Numbered from the stretch's first letter, positions 51,237 to 61,073 are shown. The stretch: 64,000 bases of DNA from Pseudomonas sp. SJZ074 (GCF_007828215.1 NZ_VIUE01000006.1:62001-126000), one strand, 5' to 3'. Made by a program: numbers and translations. Notes: generated by a model from the letters alone, not told the origin.

Positions 51237-53510
51237 ATGAGCTTCGGCGCCGATGAAGAGATCCTTCAGGATTTCCTGGTTGAGGCCGGCGAGATTCTAG
51301 AGCAACTGTCCGAGCAATTGGTCGAGCTGGAAAGCCGGCCGGATGATGCGGATCTGCTCAACGCAATCTTTCGCGGTTTCCACACTGTAAAAGGAGGCGC
51401 CGGCTTCCTTCAGCTCAACGAGCTGGTGGAGTGCTGCCATATTGCCGAGAACGTGTTCGACATCCTGCGCAAGGGTGAGCGTCGCGTGGATTCGGAATTG
51501 ATGGACGTGGTGCTGGAAGCGCTGGACGCGGTCAACAGCATGTTCAGCGAGGTGCGTGATCGTTCGCCGATCACCGCTGCCACCCCTGAGTTGCTCGCTG
51601 CGCTGTCGCGCCTGGCCGAGCCGCAATCGGCTGACGAAGCTGCTCCGGTCGAGACCGCGGTTGAAGAACCCATTGTCGAGGAGCCGGCCGCCGAGGAATC
51701 GGGCGATATTACCGATAACGAATTCGAACAACTGCTGGACTCCCTGAGTGCCGTCAAGGCCGAAGCCCAGACTCAGACCCAGGCTCCGGTAGCGGCTGCG
51801 CCCGCTGATACCGGCGCGGCCAGCGATGAGATCACCGATGCAGAGTTCGAGTCGCTGCTCGATCAGTTGCACGGCAAAGGCCAGTTCGCTGTCGATGCGG
51901 TTGTCCCGCCGGCAGCCCCAGCCGCGCCGAAAGCCGCGGGCGACAGTTCCGACATCACCGACGATGAATTCGAAGCCTTGCTCGATCAGCTGCATGGCAA
52001 GGGGACTTTCGCCGTTGACGCCCTGGAGTCGGCCATTGCCTCTACGCCGGCTCCGAACAAGCCTGCCGCCGCAGCGGCCGGCAGCGACCTGATCACCGAT
52101 CAGGAATTCGAATCGCTGCTCGACGATCTGCACGGCAAAGGCAAGTTCAGCGAAGTCGGCACGGCCTCTGCTGCGCCAACTGCCGCATCGGCCGCCAAGG
52201 CCGCGCCGAAAGCCGCCGCCAAGGCACCGGAACCCAAGGCCGAAACACCGGCCCCCGCACCCAAGCCTGCAGCGGCGGCCGCTGCGCCTGTCCGTGCTCC
52301 GGCCGCGACGTCTGCACCGGCGGAAAAACCGACCAGTGAAGCCGAAACCACCGTTCGGGTTGACACCGCGCGCCTGGATGAGATCATGAACATGGTTGGC
52401 GAGCTGGTGCTGGTGCGTAACCGCCTGGTGCGCCTGGGCCTCAACAGCCAGGACGAAGCCATGTCCAAGGCCGTGTCGAACCTCGACGTGGTCACGGCCG
52501 ATCTGCAGACCGCGGTCATGAAGACCCGGATGCAGCCGATCAAGAAAGTTTTCGGGCGCTTCCCGCGCCTGGTACGTGACCTGGCTCGCCAGCTCAAGAA
52601 AGAAATCAATCTGGAACTGGTGGGTGAGGATACCGACCTCGACAAGAACCTCGTCGAGGCCCTGGCCGACCCGCTGGTCCACTTGGTGCGCAACGCGGTC
52701 GACCATGGCATTGAATCGCCGGAAGAGCGCGAAGCCGCGGGTAAGGTCCGCAGCGGCAAGGTGATCCTGGCCGCCGAGCAAGAGGGCGATCATATCCTGC
52801 TGTCGATCTCCGACGACGGCAAAGGCATGGACCCGGAAGTGTTGCGTGCCATCGCCGTCAAGCGCGGCGTGATGGACAAAGACGCTGCCGACCGCTTGAG
52901 CGATACCGAGTGCTACAACCTGATCTTCGCTCCCGGCTTCTCGACCAAGACCGAGATTTCCGACGTGTCGGGTCGTGGTGTGGGCATGGATGTGGTGAAA
53001 ACCAAGATTTCCCAGCTCAATGGTTCGATCAACATCCACTCGGTCAAGGGCTCGGGCTCGAAGATCCTCATCAAGGTTCCGCTGACCCTGGCGATCATGC
53101 CAACGCTGATGGTGATGCTCGGCAACCAGGCGTTCGCGTTCCCGCTGGTCAACGTCAATGAGATCTTCCACCTCGACCTGTCGCGTACCAACGTGGTGGA
53201 CGGCCAGGAAGTGGTGATCGTGCGGGACAAGGCGCTGCCGTTGTTCTACCTCAAGCGCTGGTTGGTCAGCTCCGCAGCGCATGTGGAGCAGGGCGAGGGC
53301 CACGTGGTGATCCTTTCGGTGGGCACCCAGCGGATCGGCTTCGTCGTCGACCAGCTCGTGGGCCAGGAAGAAGTGGTCATCAAGCCGCTGGGCAAAATGC
53401 TCCAAGGCACCCCGGGCATGTCCGGCGCCACCATCACCGGCGACGGCCGCATCGCGCTGATCCTCGATGTACCGAGCATGCTCAAGCGTTACGCCGCGCG
53501 GCGTATTTGA
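51237..53510 (+). CDS. cheA: Chemotaxis histidine kinase CheA
   Basis: A 757-residue kinase. The P1 Hpt domain has H49 in IFRGFHTVKGGAGF. A 240-residue Ala/Pro-rich linker replaces a recognisable P2 domain and holds four copies of an acidic motif of the form ITDxEFExLLDxL, the last three followed by HGKG (about residues 157, 199, 239 and 285). P3 begins at VRVDTARLDEIMNMVGELVL, the ATPase P4 has VRNAVDHGIESPEERE and ISDDGKGMD, and the C-terminal P5 is CheW-like. It phosphorylates CheY and CheB. Confidence 0.97.
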   Translation: MSFGADEEILQDFLVEAGEILEQLSEQLVELESRPDDADLLNAIFRGFHTVKGGAGFLQLNELVECCHIAENVFDILRKGERRVDSELMDVVLEALDAVNSMFSEVRDRSPITAATPELLAALSRLAEPQSADEAAPVETAVEEPIVEEPAAEESGDITDNEFEQLLDSLSAVKAEAQTQTQAPVAAAPADTGAASDEITDAEFESLLDQLHGKGQFAVDAVVPPAAPAAPKAAGDSSDITDDEFEALLDQLHGKGTFAVDALESAIASTPAPNKPAAAAAGSDLITDQEFESLLDDLHGKGKFSEVGTASAAPTAASAAKAAPKAAAKAPEPKAETPAPAPKPAAAAAAPVRAPAATSAPAEKPTSEAETTVRVDTARLDEIMNMVGELVLVRNRLVRLGLNSQDEAMSKAVSNLDVVTADLQTAVMKTRMQPIKKVFGRFPRLVRDLARQLKKEINLELVGEDTDLDKNLVEALADPLVHLVRNAVDHGIESPEEREAAGKVRSGKVILAAEQEGDHILLSISDDGKGMDPEVLRAIAVKRGVMDKDAADRLSDTECYNLIFAPGFSTKTEISDVSGRGVGMDVVKTKISQLNGSINIHSVKGSGSKILIKVPLTLAIMPTLMVMLGNQAFAFPLVNVNEIFHLDLSRTNVVDGQEVVIVRDKALPLFYLKRWLVSSAAHVEQGEGHVVILSVGTQRIGFVVDQLVGQEEVVIKPLGKMLQGTPGMSGATITGDGRIALILDVPSMLKRYAARRI

Positions 53511-53558
53511 TTCTGGAGGGGCGCGGCCCAGTGCCGCGCCTCGTCTAACGGAGTGTTT

Positions 53559-54695
53559 ATGGTAGTTAAAGTCCTGGTGGTGGACGATTCGGGGTTCTTC
53601 CGCCGCCGCGTCTCGGAAATTCTCTCGGCGGACACGACGATTCAAGTCGTCGGTACCGCGACCAATGGCAAAGAGGCAATCGATCAGGCCCTGGCACTCA
53701 AGCCGGACGTGATTACCATGGACTACGAGATGCCAATGATGGACGGCATCACGGCCGTGCGGCATATCATGCAGCGCTGCCCGACTCCGGTATTGATGTT
53801 TTCCTCCCTGACCCACGAAGGCGCCCGTGTCACCCTCGACGCGCTGGACGCCGGGGCGGTGGATTTCCTGCCGAAGAACTTCGAGGACATCTCACGCAAC
53901 CCCGACAAGGTCCGGCAGTTGCTGTGCGAGAAGGTCCACAGCATTTCCCGCAGCAACCGCCGCGTGAGTGCCTACACTCCAGCGGCTCCCGCGCCTGTGG
54001 CTGCACCGAGTCCTGCGCCGTCGTCGGGCAGCTTCAATCCGCCCCCGGTACGCAGTGCCCCGGCCCCTGCGCCTACACGCCCGGCCCCGGCCCCGGCCCC
54101 GGCGAGTAGCGCGTCGCCGGCACCCAAGCGCAAGGCCTACAAGCTGGTTGCCATCGGCACGTCCACCGGTGGTCCGGTGGCGCTGCAACGGGTCCTGACC
54201 CAGTTGCCGGCCAACTTCCCGGCCCCCATCGTGTTGATCCAGCATATGCCCGCTGCCTTCACCAAGGCGTTCGCCGAGCGCCTGGACAAGTTGTGCAATA
54301 TCAGCGTCAAGGAAGCCGAGGACGGCGATGTCCTGCGGCCGGGCCTGGCGTTGCTGGCCCCGGGTGGCAAACAGATGATGGTCGACGGTCGCGGCGCGGT
54401 GAAAATCCTTCCAGGCGACGAGCGCCTGAACTACAAGCCTTGTGTGGACATTACCTTCGGTTCCGCAGCCAAATCCTACGGTGACAAAGTTCTGGCGGTG
54501 GTGTTGACCGGCATGGGCGCCGACGGTCGCGAAGGCGCGCGCCTGCTCAAGCAGGGCGGTAGTGCGATCTGGGCCCAAGACGAAGCCAGTTGCGTGATCT
54601 ACGGCATGCCGATGGCGATTGTCAAAGCGGACCTGGCCGACGCGGTGTACGGGCTGGACGACATCGGTAAAAACCTGGTCGAGGCGTGCCTGTAA
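53559..54695 (+). CDS. cheB: Chemotaxis glutamate methylesterase CheB
   Basis: A 378-residue protein: a receiver domain (residues 1-120; [10 protein letters not shown]), a long Pro/Ala linker (about 140-190), and a methylesterase domain with the serine in [12 protein letters not shown], the histidine in LIQHMPAAF and the aspartate in [12 protein letters not shown]. It removes methyl groups from chemoreceptors. ATG 53559 has CGGAG five bases upstream; an in-frame GTG at 53553 is less likely. It overlaps motC by one base. Confidence 0.96.
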   Translation: MVVKVLVVDDSGFFRRRVSEILSADTTIQVVGTATNGKEAIDQALALKPDVITMDYEMPMMDGITAVRHIMQRCPTPVLMFSSLTHEGARVTLDALDAGAVDFLPKNFEDISRNPDKVRQLLCEKVHSISRSNRRVSAYTPAAPAPVAAPSPAPSSGSFNPPPVRSAPAPAPTRPAPAPAPASSASPAPKRKAYKLVAIGTSTGGPVALQRVLTQLPANFPAPIVLIQHMPAAFTKAFAERLDKLCNISVKEAEDGDVLRPGLALLAPGGKQMMVDGRGAVKILPGDERLNYKPCVDITFGSAAKSYGDKVLAVVLTGMGADGREGARLLKQGGSAIWAQDEASCVIYGMPMAIVKADLADAVYGLDDIGKNLVEACL

Positions 54696-55435
54696 TGGAT
54701 GTCCTCAGTCTGATCGGTATCATCATGGCGTTCGTCGCCATCATTGGTGGCAACTATCTGGAGGGCGGTCATCTCGGCGCCCTGGCCAACGGCCCAGCCG
54801 CGTTGATCGTGCTCGGTGGCACCATCGGCGCCGCGCTGTTGCAGTCGCCCATGAGTGCGTTCAAGCGTGCCATACAGGTATTGGTCTGGATTCTGTTTCC
54901 GCCACGGGTCGACCTGGCCGGCGGTATCGATCGCGTCGTGAACTGGAGCCTGACCGCTCGCAAGGAAGGCCTGCTTGGCCTGGAAGGCGTGGCGGATGCC
55001 GAGCCGGACAACTACGCGCGAAAAGGTCTGCAATTGCTGGTGGACGGCGCCGAACCCGAAGCCATCCGCAGCATCCTGGAAGTGGATTTCTACACCCAGG
55101 AAAGCCGCGACATCGAAGCAGCCAAGGTTTTCGAAAGCATGGGTGGTTACGCACCTACCATCGGCATCATCGGTGCGGTGATGGGCCTGATCCATGTGAT
55201 GGGCAACCTGGCCGACCCCTCGCAGCTGGGTAGCGGCATCGCCGTGGCGTTTGTCGCCACTATCTATGGCGTGGCCAGTGCCAACCTGGTGTTGTTGCCG
55301 ATTGCCGCCAAACTCAAGTCCATTGCCTTGCGCCAGTCGCGTTATCGCGAAATGTTGCTGGAAGGAATCCTGTCGATCGCCGAAGGTGAAAACCCGCGCT
55401 CCATTGAACTGAAGCTCCAGGGCTTCATGGACTAA
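54695..55435 (+). CDS. motC: Flagellar stator protein MotC (MotA family)
   Basis: A 246-residue inner-membrane stator subunit with four helices, including VLSLIGIIMAFVAIIGGNYL and the pore-side VMGLIHVMGNL and FVATIYGVASANLVLLPIA segments. In Pseudomonas MotCD is the second stator, needed for swarming. Start TAATG overlap with cheB. Confidence 0.95.
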   Translation: MDVLSLIGIIMAFVAIIGGNYLEGGHLGALANGPAALIVLGGTIGAALLQSPMSAFKRAIQVLVWILFPPRVDLAGGIDRVVNWSLTARKEGLLGLEGVADAEPDNYARKGLQLLVDGAEPEAIRSILEVDFYTQESRDIEAAKVFESMGGYAPTIGIIGAVMGLIHVMGNLADPSQLGSGIAVAFVATIYGVASANLVLLPIAAKLKSIALRQSRYREMLLEGILSIAEGENPRSIELKLQGFMD

Positions 55436-55450
55436 TGGGAGTAATGGACC

Positions 55451-56335
55451 ATGGCGCGTCGCAGGCATCATGAAGAGCACGTCAATCATGAACGTTGGCT
55501 GGTGTCCTACGCCGACTTCATCACATTGCTGTTCGCCTTTTTCGTGGTCATGTATTCGATCTCCTCGGTCAACGAGGGTAAATACAAGGTCATCTCCGAA
55601 GCGTTGATTGGTGTATTTACCGACTCGGACCGCGCCCTCAAGCCGATTCCCATTGGCGACGAGCGGCCCAAGACGACCACACCGGCCAAGCCGTTGGTCC
55701 GCGACGCCGAACAGGTCGATGCCGGCATTGCCGGTGGCAGCGATCCGTTGAAAAGCATCGCCGATGACATCAGCGCGGCATTCGGTGACCTGATCAGTTC
55801 CAACCAGATGACCGTGCGCGGCAACGAGCTGTGGGTAGAGATCGAACTCAACTCCAGCCTGTTGTTCGGCAGCGGCGACGCCATGCCCAGCGACATGGCG
55901 TTCAACATCATCGACAAGGTGGCAGCGATCCTGAAACCGTTCGACAACCCGATCCATGTGGAGGGGTTTACGGACGACCAGCCGATTCGCACCGCGCAGT
56001 ACCCGACCAACTGGGAGCTGTCTTCGGCCCGCTCGGCGAGCATTGTCCGCATGCTTGCGATGCAGGGTGTGAACCCCGGACGCCTGGCGTCGGTGGGGTA
56101 TGGCGAGTTCCAACCGGTGGCCAACAACGCCACCGTCGAAGGGCGGGCGAAAAATCGGCGCGTCGTACTGGTGGTGTCGCGCAACCTCGATGTACGCCGC
56201 AGCCTGACCGGTACCGGTACGGCCAACGCAAAGCCGGATGCGGCATTGAAGCGGGCTGGCACACAAACTGCACCGACCCCGGTCAAGACACCGGGAAGAC
56301 AGAGCGCCGTCAATTCTCCGTCACCCGCTTTATAA
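55451..56335 (+). CDS. motD: Flagellar stator protein MotD (MotB family)
   Basis: A 294-residue protein with one membrane helix near residues 18-38 that holds the proton-binding aspartate (VSYADFITLLFAFFVVMYSI). The C-terminal OmpA-like domain (VEGFTDDQPIRTAQYPTNWE, YGEFQPVANNATVEGRAKNR) binds peptidoglycan. A basic Pro/Thr tail follows. Partner of MotC. Confidence 0.96.
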   Translation: MARRRHHEEHVNHERWLVSYADFITLLFAFFVVMYSISSVNEGKYKVISEALIGVFTDSDRALKPIPIGDERPKTTTPAKPLVRDAEQVDAGIAGGSDPLKSIADDISAAFGDLISSNQMTVRGNELWVEIELNSSLLFGSGDAMPSDMAFNIIDKVAAILKPFDNPIHVEGFTDDQPIRTAQYPTNWELSSARSASIVRMLAMQGVNPGRLASVGYGEFQPVANNATVEGRAKNRRVVLVVSRNLDVRRSLTGTGTANAKPDAALKRAGTQTAPTPVKTPGRQSAVNSPSPAL

Positions 56336-56384
56336 CCGAGCTATTTCTCGGTCGAGCCTGTTTCGGCCGGGAGGAACGATCCGA

Positions 56385-57176
56385 ATGAGAGTCTGGGCAG
56401 TTGCCAATCAAAAAGGTGGGGTGGGTAAAACCACTTCTTCCATCGCTTTAGCCGGATTACTGGCCGAGGCGGGCAAGCGTGTGGTCCTCGTCGACCTGGA
56501 CCCCCATGGCTCGATGACCAGCTATTTCGGCTACGATCCCGATAGCCTGGAGCACAGCAACTACGACTTGTTCCTGCATCGGGGCCATGTGCCTGAGGGT
56601 TTGCCGGGGCAATTGCTGCTGTCCACCAGCGACGAGCGGATTTCGCTGTTGCCGTCGAGCACCGCCCTGGCCACCCTGGAGCGGCAGTCGCCGGGGCAGG
56701 GCGGCTTGGGCCTGGTGATCGCCAAGAGTCTGGCGCAGCTGTGGCAGGATTTCGATTACGCAATCATCGACAGTCCGCCGCTGCTGGGCCTGTTGATGGT
56801 CAATGCCTTGGCGGCCAGTCAGCAACTGGTGATCCCGGTGCAGACCGAGCACCTGGCGGTCAAGGGGTTGGAGCGGATGGTCAACACCCTGGCGATGGTC
56901 AACCGCTCACGCAAACAGTCGCTGCCGTTCAACATCGTGCCGACCTTGTTCGACCGCCGTACCCAGGCGTCCATGGGAACCTTGCGCGTATTGCGGGACA
57001 TGTACCCGGATGAAATCTGGCAGGGCTACATCCCGGTCGACACGCGTTTGCGCGATGCCAGCCGCGCCGGTGTGACCCCCTCCCAGTTCGATGGCAAGAG
57101 CCGTGGCGTTCTGGCCTACCGGGCCTTGCTCAAGCACCTGCTGGCCCAGCAACTTGTTCCCCAGCAGGTGGCCTGA
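56385..57176 (+). CDS. parC: ParA-family ATPase for polar chemotaxis array placement (ParC-like)
   Basis: A 263-residue ParA-type ATPase. The deviant Walker A is NQKGGVGKTTSSIALAGLLA (residues 8-27), with VVLVDLDPHGS following. Its position before a CheW-like gene matches the ParC/ParP pair that brings chemotaxis arrays to the cell pole in Vibrio and Pseudomonas (PA1462/PA1463). The symbol parC here is not topoisomerase IV. Confidence 0.85.
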   Translation: MRVWAVANQKGGVGKTTSSIALAGLLAEAGKRVVLVDLDPHGSMTSYFGYDPDSLEHSNYDLFLHRGHVPEGLPGQLLLSTSDERISLLPSSTALATLERQSPGQGGLGLVIAKSLAQLWQDFDYAIIDSPPLLGLLMVNALAASQQLVIPVQTEHLAVKGLERMVNTLAMVNRSRKQSLPFNIVPTLFDRRTQASMGTLRVLRDMYPDEIWQGYIPVDTRLRDASRAGVTPSQFDGKSRGVLAYRALLKHLLAQQLVPQQVA

Positions 57177-57256
57177 TTGAACGCTTCCAAACGCTCTGCA
57201 GGCTCAAGTCTGATGGCACTCATGCCGATAACGTTTATATGCGGTGCACTGTTTTC

Positions 57257-58129
57257 ATGAACCGCCCGATCAAGACAACCTCGCGTCCGCAAATGGCCTT
57301 GCAGTCCTACCTGGATGGGCTGTTGCAGGAAGCGACCGAAGAATTGCCACCGGAGCCGAGCGTGCCCGAGGCTCTGCCCGCGTCCGTCGAAGCCGAAGGT
57401 GTGCTGGATGAGTTTCAGGCGGCCGTGCTCGAAGAGCAGGCCCGTGATGCTCGCAAGTCAGTGGTTGCCGCAGCGGTGGAAACACCGGCCGCCAGGCCAC
57501 CGGTGAAGATCATGGAGGCGCCTGCGCCGGTGCTGGCTGCGGTTTCCACCGTTGCACCGTTGTTGCAGGGCCTGGTGACGCCGGTGGTGGAAGTCCATCT
57601 GCCACCGAGCAACACACCGCCGCCGGTAGAAACCGACGACCGCCCGGCCTGGGCTGCGGAGCCGTTCGAGTGTCTGTTGTTCGATGTGGCCGGGTTGACC
57701 CTGGCGGTGCCGCTGGTATGCCTGGGGTCGATTTACTCCCTGGCCGGGCACGAATTGACGCCGTTGTTTGGCCAGCCGGATTGGTTTCTTGGGATCCTGC
57801 CGAGCCAGGCCGGCAACCTGAAGGTATTGGATACGGCGCGCTGGGTGATGCCGGACCGTTATCGCGATGATTTTCGCCAGGGCCTGCAGTACGTGATTTC
57901 GGTACAAGGTTACGAGTGGGGATTGGCGGTGCACCAGGTCAGCCGTTCCCTGCGCCTGGACCCGAGCGAGATCAAATGGCGCAGCCATCGAGGGCAACGG
58001 CCATGGCTGGCAGGTACGGTGATCGAGCATATGTGCGCCTTGCTGGACGTTTCCGAGCTGGCGGAGCTGATCGCCAGTGGCGGGGCAAAACACCTGGGCG
58101 GCACCAAGCCGGTCCAGAAACCGAAATAA
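57257..58129 (+). CDS. parP: CheW-domain protein ParP
   Basis: A 290-residue protein: a Pro/Ala-rich N-terminus and a CheW-like domain from about residue 130 (FECLLFDVAGLTLAVPLVCL, LGILPSQAGNLKVLDTARWV). ParP links ParC to CheA and receptors at the pole. ATG 57257 (MNRPIKTTSRPQ) is preferred; an in-frame ATG at 57239 would add six residues, and neither has a clear ribosome site. Confidence 0.85.
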   Translation: MNRPIKTTSRPQMALQSYLDGLLQEATEELPPEPSVPEALPASVEAEGVLDEFQAAVLEEQARDARKSVVAAAVETPAARPPVKIMEAPAPVLAAVSTVAPLLQGLVTPVVEVHLPPSNTPPPVETDDRPAWAAEPFECLLFDVAGLTLAVPLVCLGSIYSLAGHELTPLFGQPDWFLGILPSQAGNLKVLDTARWVMPDRYRDDFRQGLQYVISVQGYEWGLAVHQVSRSLRLDPSEIKWRSHRGQRPWLAGTVIEHMCALLDVSELAELIASGGAKHLGGTKPVQKPK

Positions 58130-58199
58130 CACAGTCGGTGGCGCACAGCGTCACGGCGCAGAACACACCGCCACAGGCGGTTTTTCGAGGGGTCAGGGT

Positions 58200-58685
58200 A
58201 TGAATGATAAGGCGTCGTCTCTCAAGGGTTCCGAAGATCCGATCCTGCAATGGGTCACCTTCAAACTCGATAACGAAACCTACGGCATCAACGTGATGCG
58301 CGTGCAGGAAGTGCTGCGCTATACCGAGATTGCCCCGGTACCGGGTGCGCCAAACTACGTGCTGGGGATCATCAACCTGCGTGGCAACGTGGTTACGGTG
58401 ATCGACACCCGCCAGCGTTTTGGCCTGAACTCCACCGAGGTCAATGACAACACCCGTATCGTGATCATCGAAGCCGACAAGCAAGTGGTCGGTATCCTGG
58501 TCGACAGCGTTGCCGAAGTGGTTTACTTGCGTCAGTCGGAAATCGAAACCGCGCCTAACGTCGGTAACGAAGAATCGGCCAAGTTCATCCAGGGCGTCTG
58601 CAACAAGAACAACGAGTTGCTGATCCTGGTCGAGCTGGAAAAAATGATGAGTGAAGAAGAGTGGTCGGAACTGGAGAGTATCTGA
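58200..58685 (+). CDS. cheW: Chemotaxis coupling protein CheW
   Basis: A 161-residue adaptor joining CheA to chemoreceptors. CheW motifs: LQWVTFKLDNETYGINVMRV, PGAPNYVLGIINLRGNVVTV. The ATG at 58200 is preceded by GAGGGGTCAGGG and gives the family length; the open frame extends upstream into parP. Confidence 0.96.
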   Translation: MNDKASSLKGSEDPILQWVTFKLDNETYGINVMRVQEVLRYTEIAPVPGAPNYVLGIINLRGNVVTVIDTRQRFGLNSTEVNDNTRIVIIEADKQVVGILVDSVAEVVYLRQSEIETAPNVGNEESAKFIQGVCNKNNELLILVELEKMMSEEEWSELESI

Positions 58686-59081
58686 TTGATTCTTGAGGTA
58701 GCAGTCATTGTCCTGTTTCTTTTCTGGGCAGGCACGCTGGCGATGTTCCTGGCGTACATACGCGAGCAGCGGCAGGTCGCCGCTCAACAGGCCCAGGGCG
58801 ATGCGCTGCGCGATCAGCGCATCAGGGACCTGGCCAAGCGTGTCGACGATTACCAGAACGGTACCGTGCGCATGGGGGAAGCCATCCATGAGCTGCGCGC
58901 CGTGGTCGGCCCGTTACCGGACAAACTGGCTCAACTGGAACAGCGCGACCCCTCGAGCTTGTCCTTTGCCCAGGCTGCGCGGCTGGTGGGCATGGGCGCC
59001 AGTATCGACGAACTGACCCAGGCCTGTGGCTTGACCCAGGCCGAGGCGGAGTTGATGAGCAAGTTGCATAGAGGTGGCTAA
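58686..59081 (+). CDS. DUF2802 membrane protein
   Basis: A 131-residue protein starting with TTG directly after the cheW stop. One N-terminal membrane helix (LEVAVIVLFLFWAGTLAMFL), then a charged helical region and a C-terminal helix-turn-helix-like segment (EEAARLV-type: GASIDELTQACGLTQAEAEL). It corresponds to PA1465 at the end of the chemotaxis operon. Function unknown; conserved in polar-flagellated gammaproteobacteria next to cheW. Confidence 0.85.
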   Translation: MILEVAVIVLFLFWAGTLAMFLAYIREQRQVAAQQAQGDALRDQRIRDLAKRVDDYQNGTVRMGEAIHELRAVVGPLPDKLAQLEQRDPSSLSFAQAARLVGMGASIDELTQACGLTQAEAELMSKLHRGG

Positions 59082-59093
59082 GAGCCTTGAGCG

Positions 59094-59112
59094 GCAAGCT
59101 GCAAGCTGCAAG
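59094..59112. repeat. Short tandem repeat at the edge of the accessory segment
   Basis: GCAAGCTGCAAGCTGCAAG is a 7-base unit repeated 2.7 times. Its last CTGCAAG pairs with CTTGCAG at 59123-59129, so it may fold as a small hairpin between the convergent cheW and minus-strand genes. Confidence 0.5.
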
Positions 59113-59141
59113 AGATTTCAGCCTTGCAGGTTGTCCTGTGC

Positions 59142-59717
59142 TTAGGCTTGTCCCTGCCTCGTGAAATAGCTGACAAGTTCCTTCGCACTTGGGCACTCTG
59201 GGTGCGAGGCGGCTTGACGAATGCTGAAGCCATAGTGCTTGACCATCTTCTTTGCAAACGCGGTCTTGTTGCCCGGACCGCGTTTGCCAAGCTCATTTGA
59301 TATTTCTTTGAGGCGGTCCCAGGGCTTGTTCAGTGTCTGCTCGGGTTGAGGCTCATCGAAGTGATGGACGTCAAGCCATTTGCGTATTGCACTTGAGTCA
59401 GCCAGGAACCATCCTTCCAATGCTTTTACAGCGACAAATGTGATATCTATTCGATCGTTTGAGACGCGCGCTCTGACTACATCAACCGATTCTTCATCTT
59501 CGAGATCAGTAAGCACAACGATTCTGTCCACTGCTTGCTGATCCAGGCGCGCCAGATAGGCGTCGATGTTTTGCGGTAAAAGATTACCGCCTCCCTTGGC
59601 ATTGACCACGGGATTGACCAGTTCAAAGTCGTTTTCCAGCAGAAGCGCTCTGAAGTCAGCGGATTCGATAACGATTTTTTCGCTGTCGCCTTCAACGATG
59701 AATCCAACTTTTACCAT
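59142..59717 (-). CDS. DUF4276-like TOPRIM-fold protein, partner of an ATPase
   Basis: A 191-residue protein with TOPRIM-like acidic residues: E9 in VGFIVEGDSE and D71/E73/D74 in VVLTDLEDEES, and the family segment KALEGWFLADSSAIRKWL. Such proteins may be nucleases or nucleotide-processing effectors. It overlaps its upstream partner ATPase by 7 bases, so the two are translationally coupled. Lower GC than the flagellar genes suggests transfer. Effector of a two-gene defence module is inference. Confidence 0.75.
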   Translation of the reverse strand: MVKVGFIVEGDSEKIVIESADFRALLLENDFELVNPVVNAKGGGNLLPQNIDAYLARLDQQAVDRIVVLTDLEDEESVDVVRARVSNDRIDITFVAVKALEGWFLADSSAIRKWLDVHHFDEPQPEQTLNKPWDRLKEISNELGKRGPGNKTAFAKKMVKHYGFSIRQAASHPECPSAKELVSYFTRQGQA

Positions 59718-60826
59718 GGCAGGCCTCCATCAAAAAGATTGGCCAGCCAGGCGGTGTCCAGCGGGATATCTTTTTTATCGACCCTTGAGTCCGAAGCGCA
59801 TTTGACCTTGGTCTTGCCATCCTCTTTATTCACGAGCCACAGTTCTACAAGGTCAAGATTCCGGACAACGGATTCGCTATGGGTGGTGATGAGAACTGGG
59901 TGCTCCACGGACGCATTTTCACGCATCAACTGGACCAGCTCACCGATAGCTTTCGGATGAATGCCTCGTTCCGGCTCCTCTATGATTGTGATGCCTGATT
60001 TGTCTGCACGGCTTAATACAGCGGTCATGATGCACAGGGCATAAATCGTACCGTCAGAAATCAGCCGTGCCGGGAACCGAGCTTTTGTTCCTTCTTCCTT
60101 GAAGGTGATCACCGTTGAGCCATCCAACCTTTGCTTCTCGGTAGAGACATTCTCCATTCCCGGAACTATCAACTCGATCCATTCCAGTACCTGGTCACGA
60201 AAGCGTTCGTTTTTCTCCAGAACTGACAACATGGTTGCCACGTTTCGACCGTGGCTATCGAGTGTCGTAGCGTCTGCTGTTGAGTTGTCAGGTTCCTTGG
60301 CTTCTAGCGGATCGATCCGGAATACTTGGATATTGGTGAGCATGCGATAAAGTGGCGAATGGCTGAGCAGCATGAGCGCAGTCATGTCCTGTGCATATTC
60401 AGGCAAGAGCTGCAGACCCTGGGCGTCACTTAAAGCAATCTGCGTTTCGTTGCTAGTCTTGCGGTCAATGACCTGTTTGCCGTTGACCTTCAAGCTTTCA
60501 AGTACTTGAGGTACCCGATCTATCCCGGATATTTTCAAGCTGTAGTCGAACAACTCTTCTTTGAGCTTTATCCTGAGTGCAAAGGAGATCGTCGTTCGTT
60601 TTTCCTTCCTATGCTTGAAGCAGTGAATCTGCTGGAATCCCCCAAAGTCACGTATTGCCTGGGCAGCTCCTCGCTTCACTACCGCACCCAGAAAGGCCAG
60701 CGCGTCAGTAATGTTGCTCTTACCCGCACCGTTCGAGCCGGCTAGAGCTGTAAAGGGCGGCACATCCCGCAGGACTATGTTTACCGCGCTCTTGAAGCCT
60801 TCGATCTCGAGGTATTCAATTTTCAT
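59711..60826 (-). CDS. AAA/ABC-type ATPase (AAA_21), defence-associated
   Basis: A 371-residue SMC/RecF-like ATPase: FTALAGSNGAGKSNITDALA (Walker A, residues 25-44), a SISDGT-like signature (RLISDGTIYALCIMTAVL), Walker B with glutamate in ITIIEEPERGIHP, and switch histidine in LITTHSESVV. Residues about 45-270 are the insertion between lobes. Start ATG at 60826 has GAGGAT five bases upstream. With the next gene it resembles OLD/PARIS/RloAB-type ATPase plus TOPRIM defence pairs, although it is not clearly any of them. Confidence 0.8.
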   Translation of the reverse strand: MKIEYLEIEGFKSAVNIVLRDVPPFTALAGSNGAGKSNITDALAFLGAVVKRGAAQAIRDFGGFQQIHCFKHRKEKRTTISFALRIKLKEELFDYSLKISGIDRVPQVLESLKVNGKQVIDRKTSNETQIALSDAQGLQLLPEYAQDMTALMLLSHSPLYRMLTNIQVFRIDPLEAKEPDNSTADATTLDSHGRNVATMLSVLEKNERFRDQVLEWIELIVPGMENVSTEKQRLDGSTVITFKEEGTKARFPARLISDGTIYALCIMTAVLSRADKSGITIIEEPERGIHPKAIGELVQLMRENASVEHPVLITTHSESVVRNLDLVELWLVNKEDGKTKVKCASDSRVDKKDIPLDTAWLANLFDGGLPW

Positions 60827-61073
60827 CGCAAATCCTCAGCTCTCCTCGGTCACCAGCACAGAAATCCTTGAGATCAGGCGCTTGGAGTCATTTTTCGTAA
60901 CGTATTCTACTCAATGGGCGCTGATTCTATAGACAAATTGGAAAGCCTGCTCCTGAGTGAAATTCGGTAGAGCTATTGGCTGTTTTGCATTCAAGACAAA
61001 GACCAAGAACGTGGAGGCCTAAATCTTACTGAGCGTCTTTCAGAAGGCTTTCTATCGCTTCTAAATACGAACC

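Noticed and set aside
51297..53816. 839-codon minus-strand frame opposite cheA
   Set aside because: Antisense of cheA; no domain.
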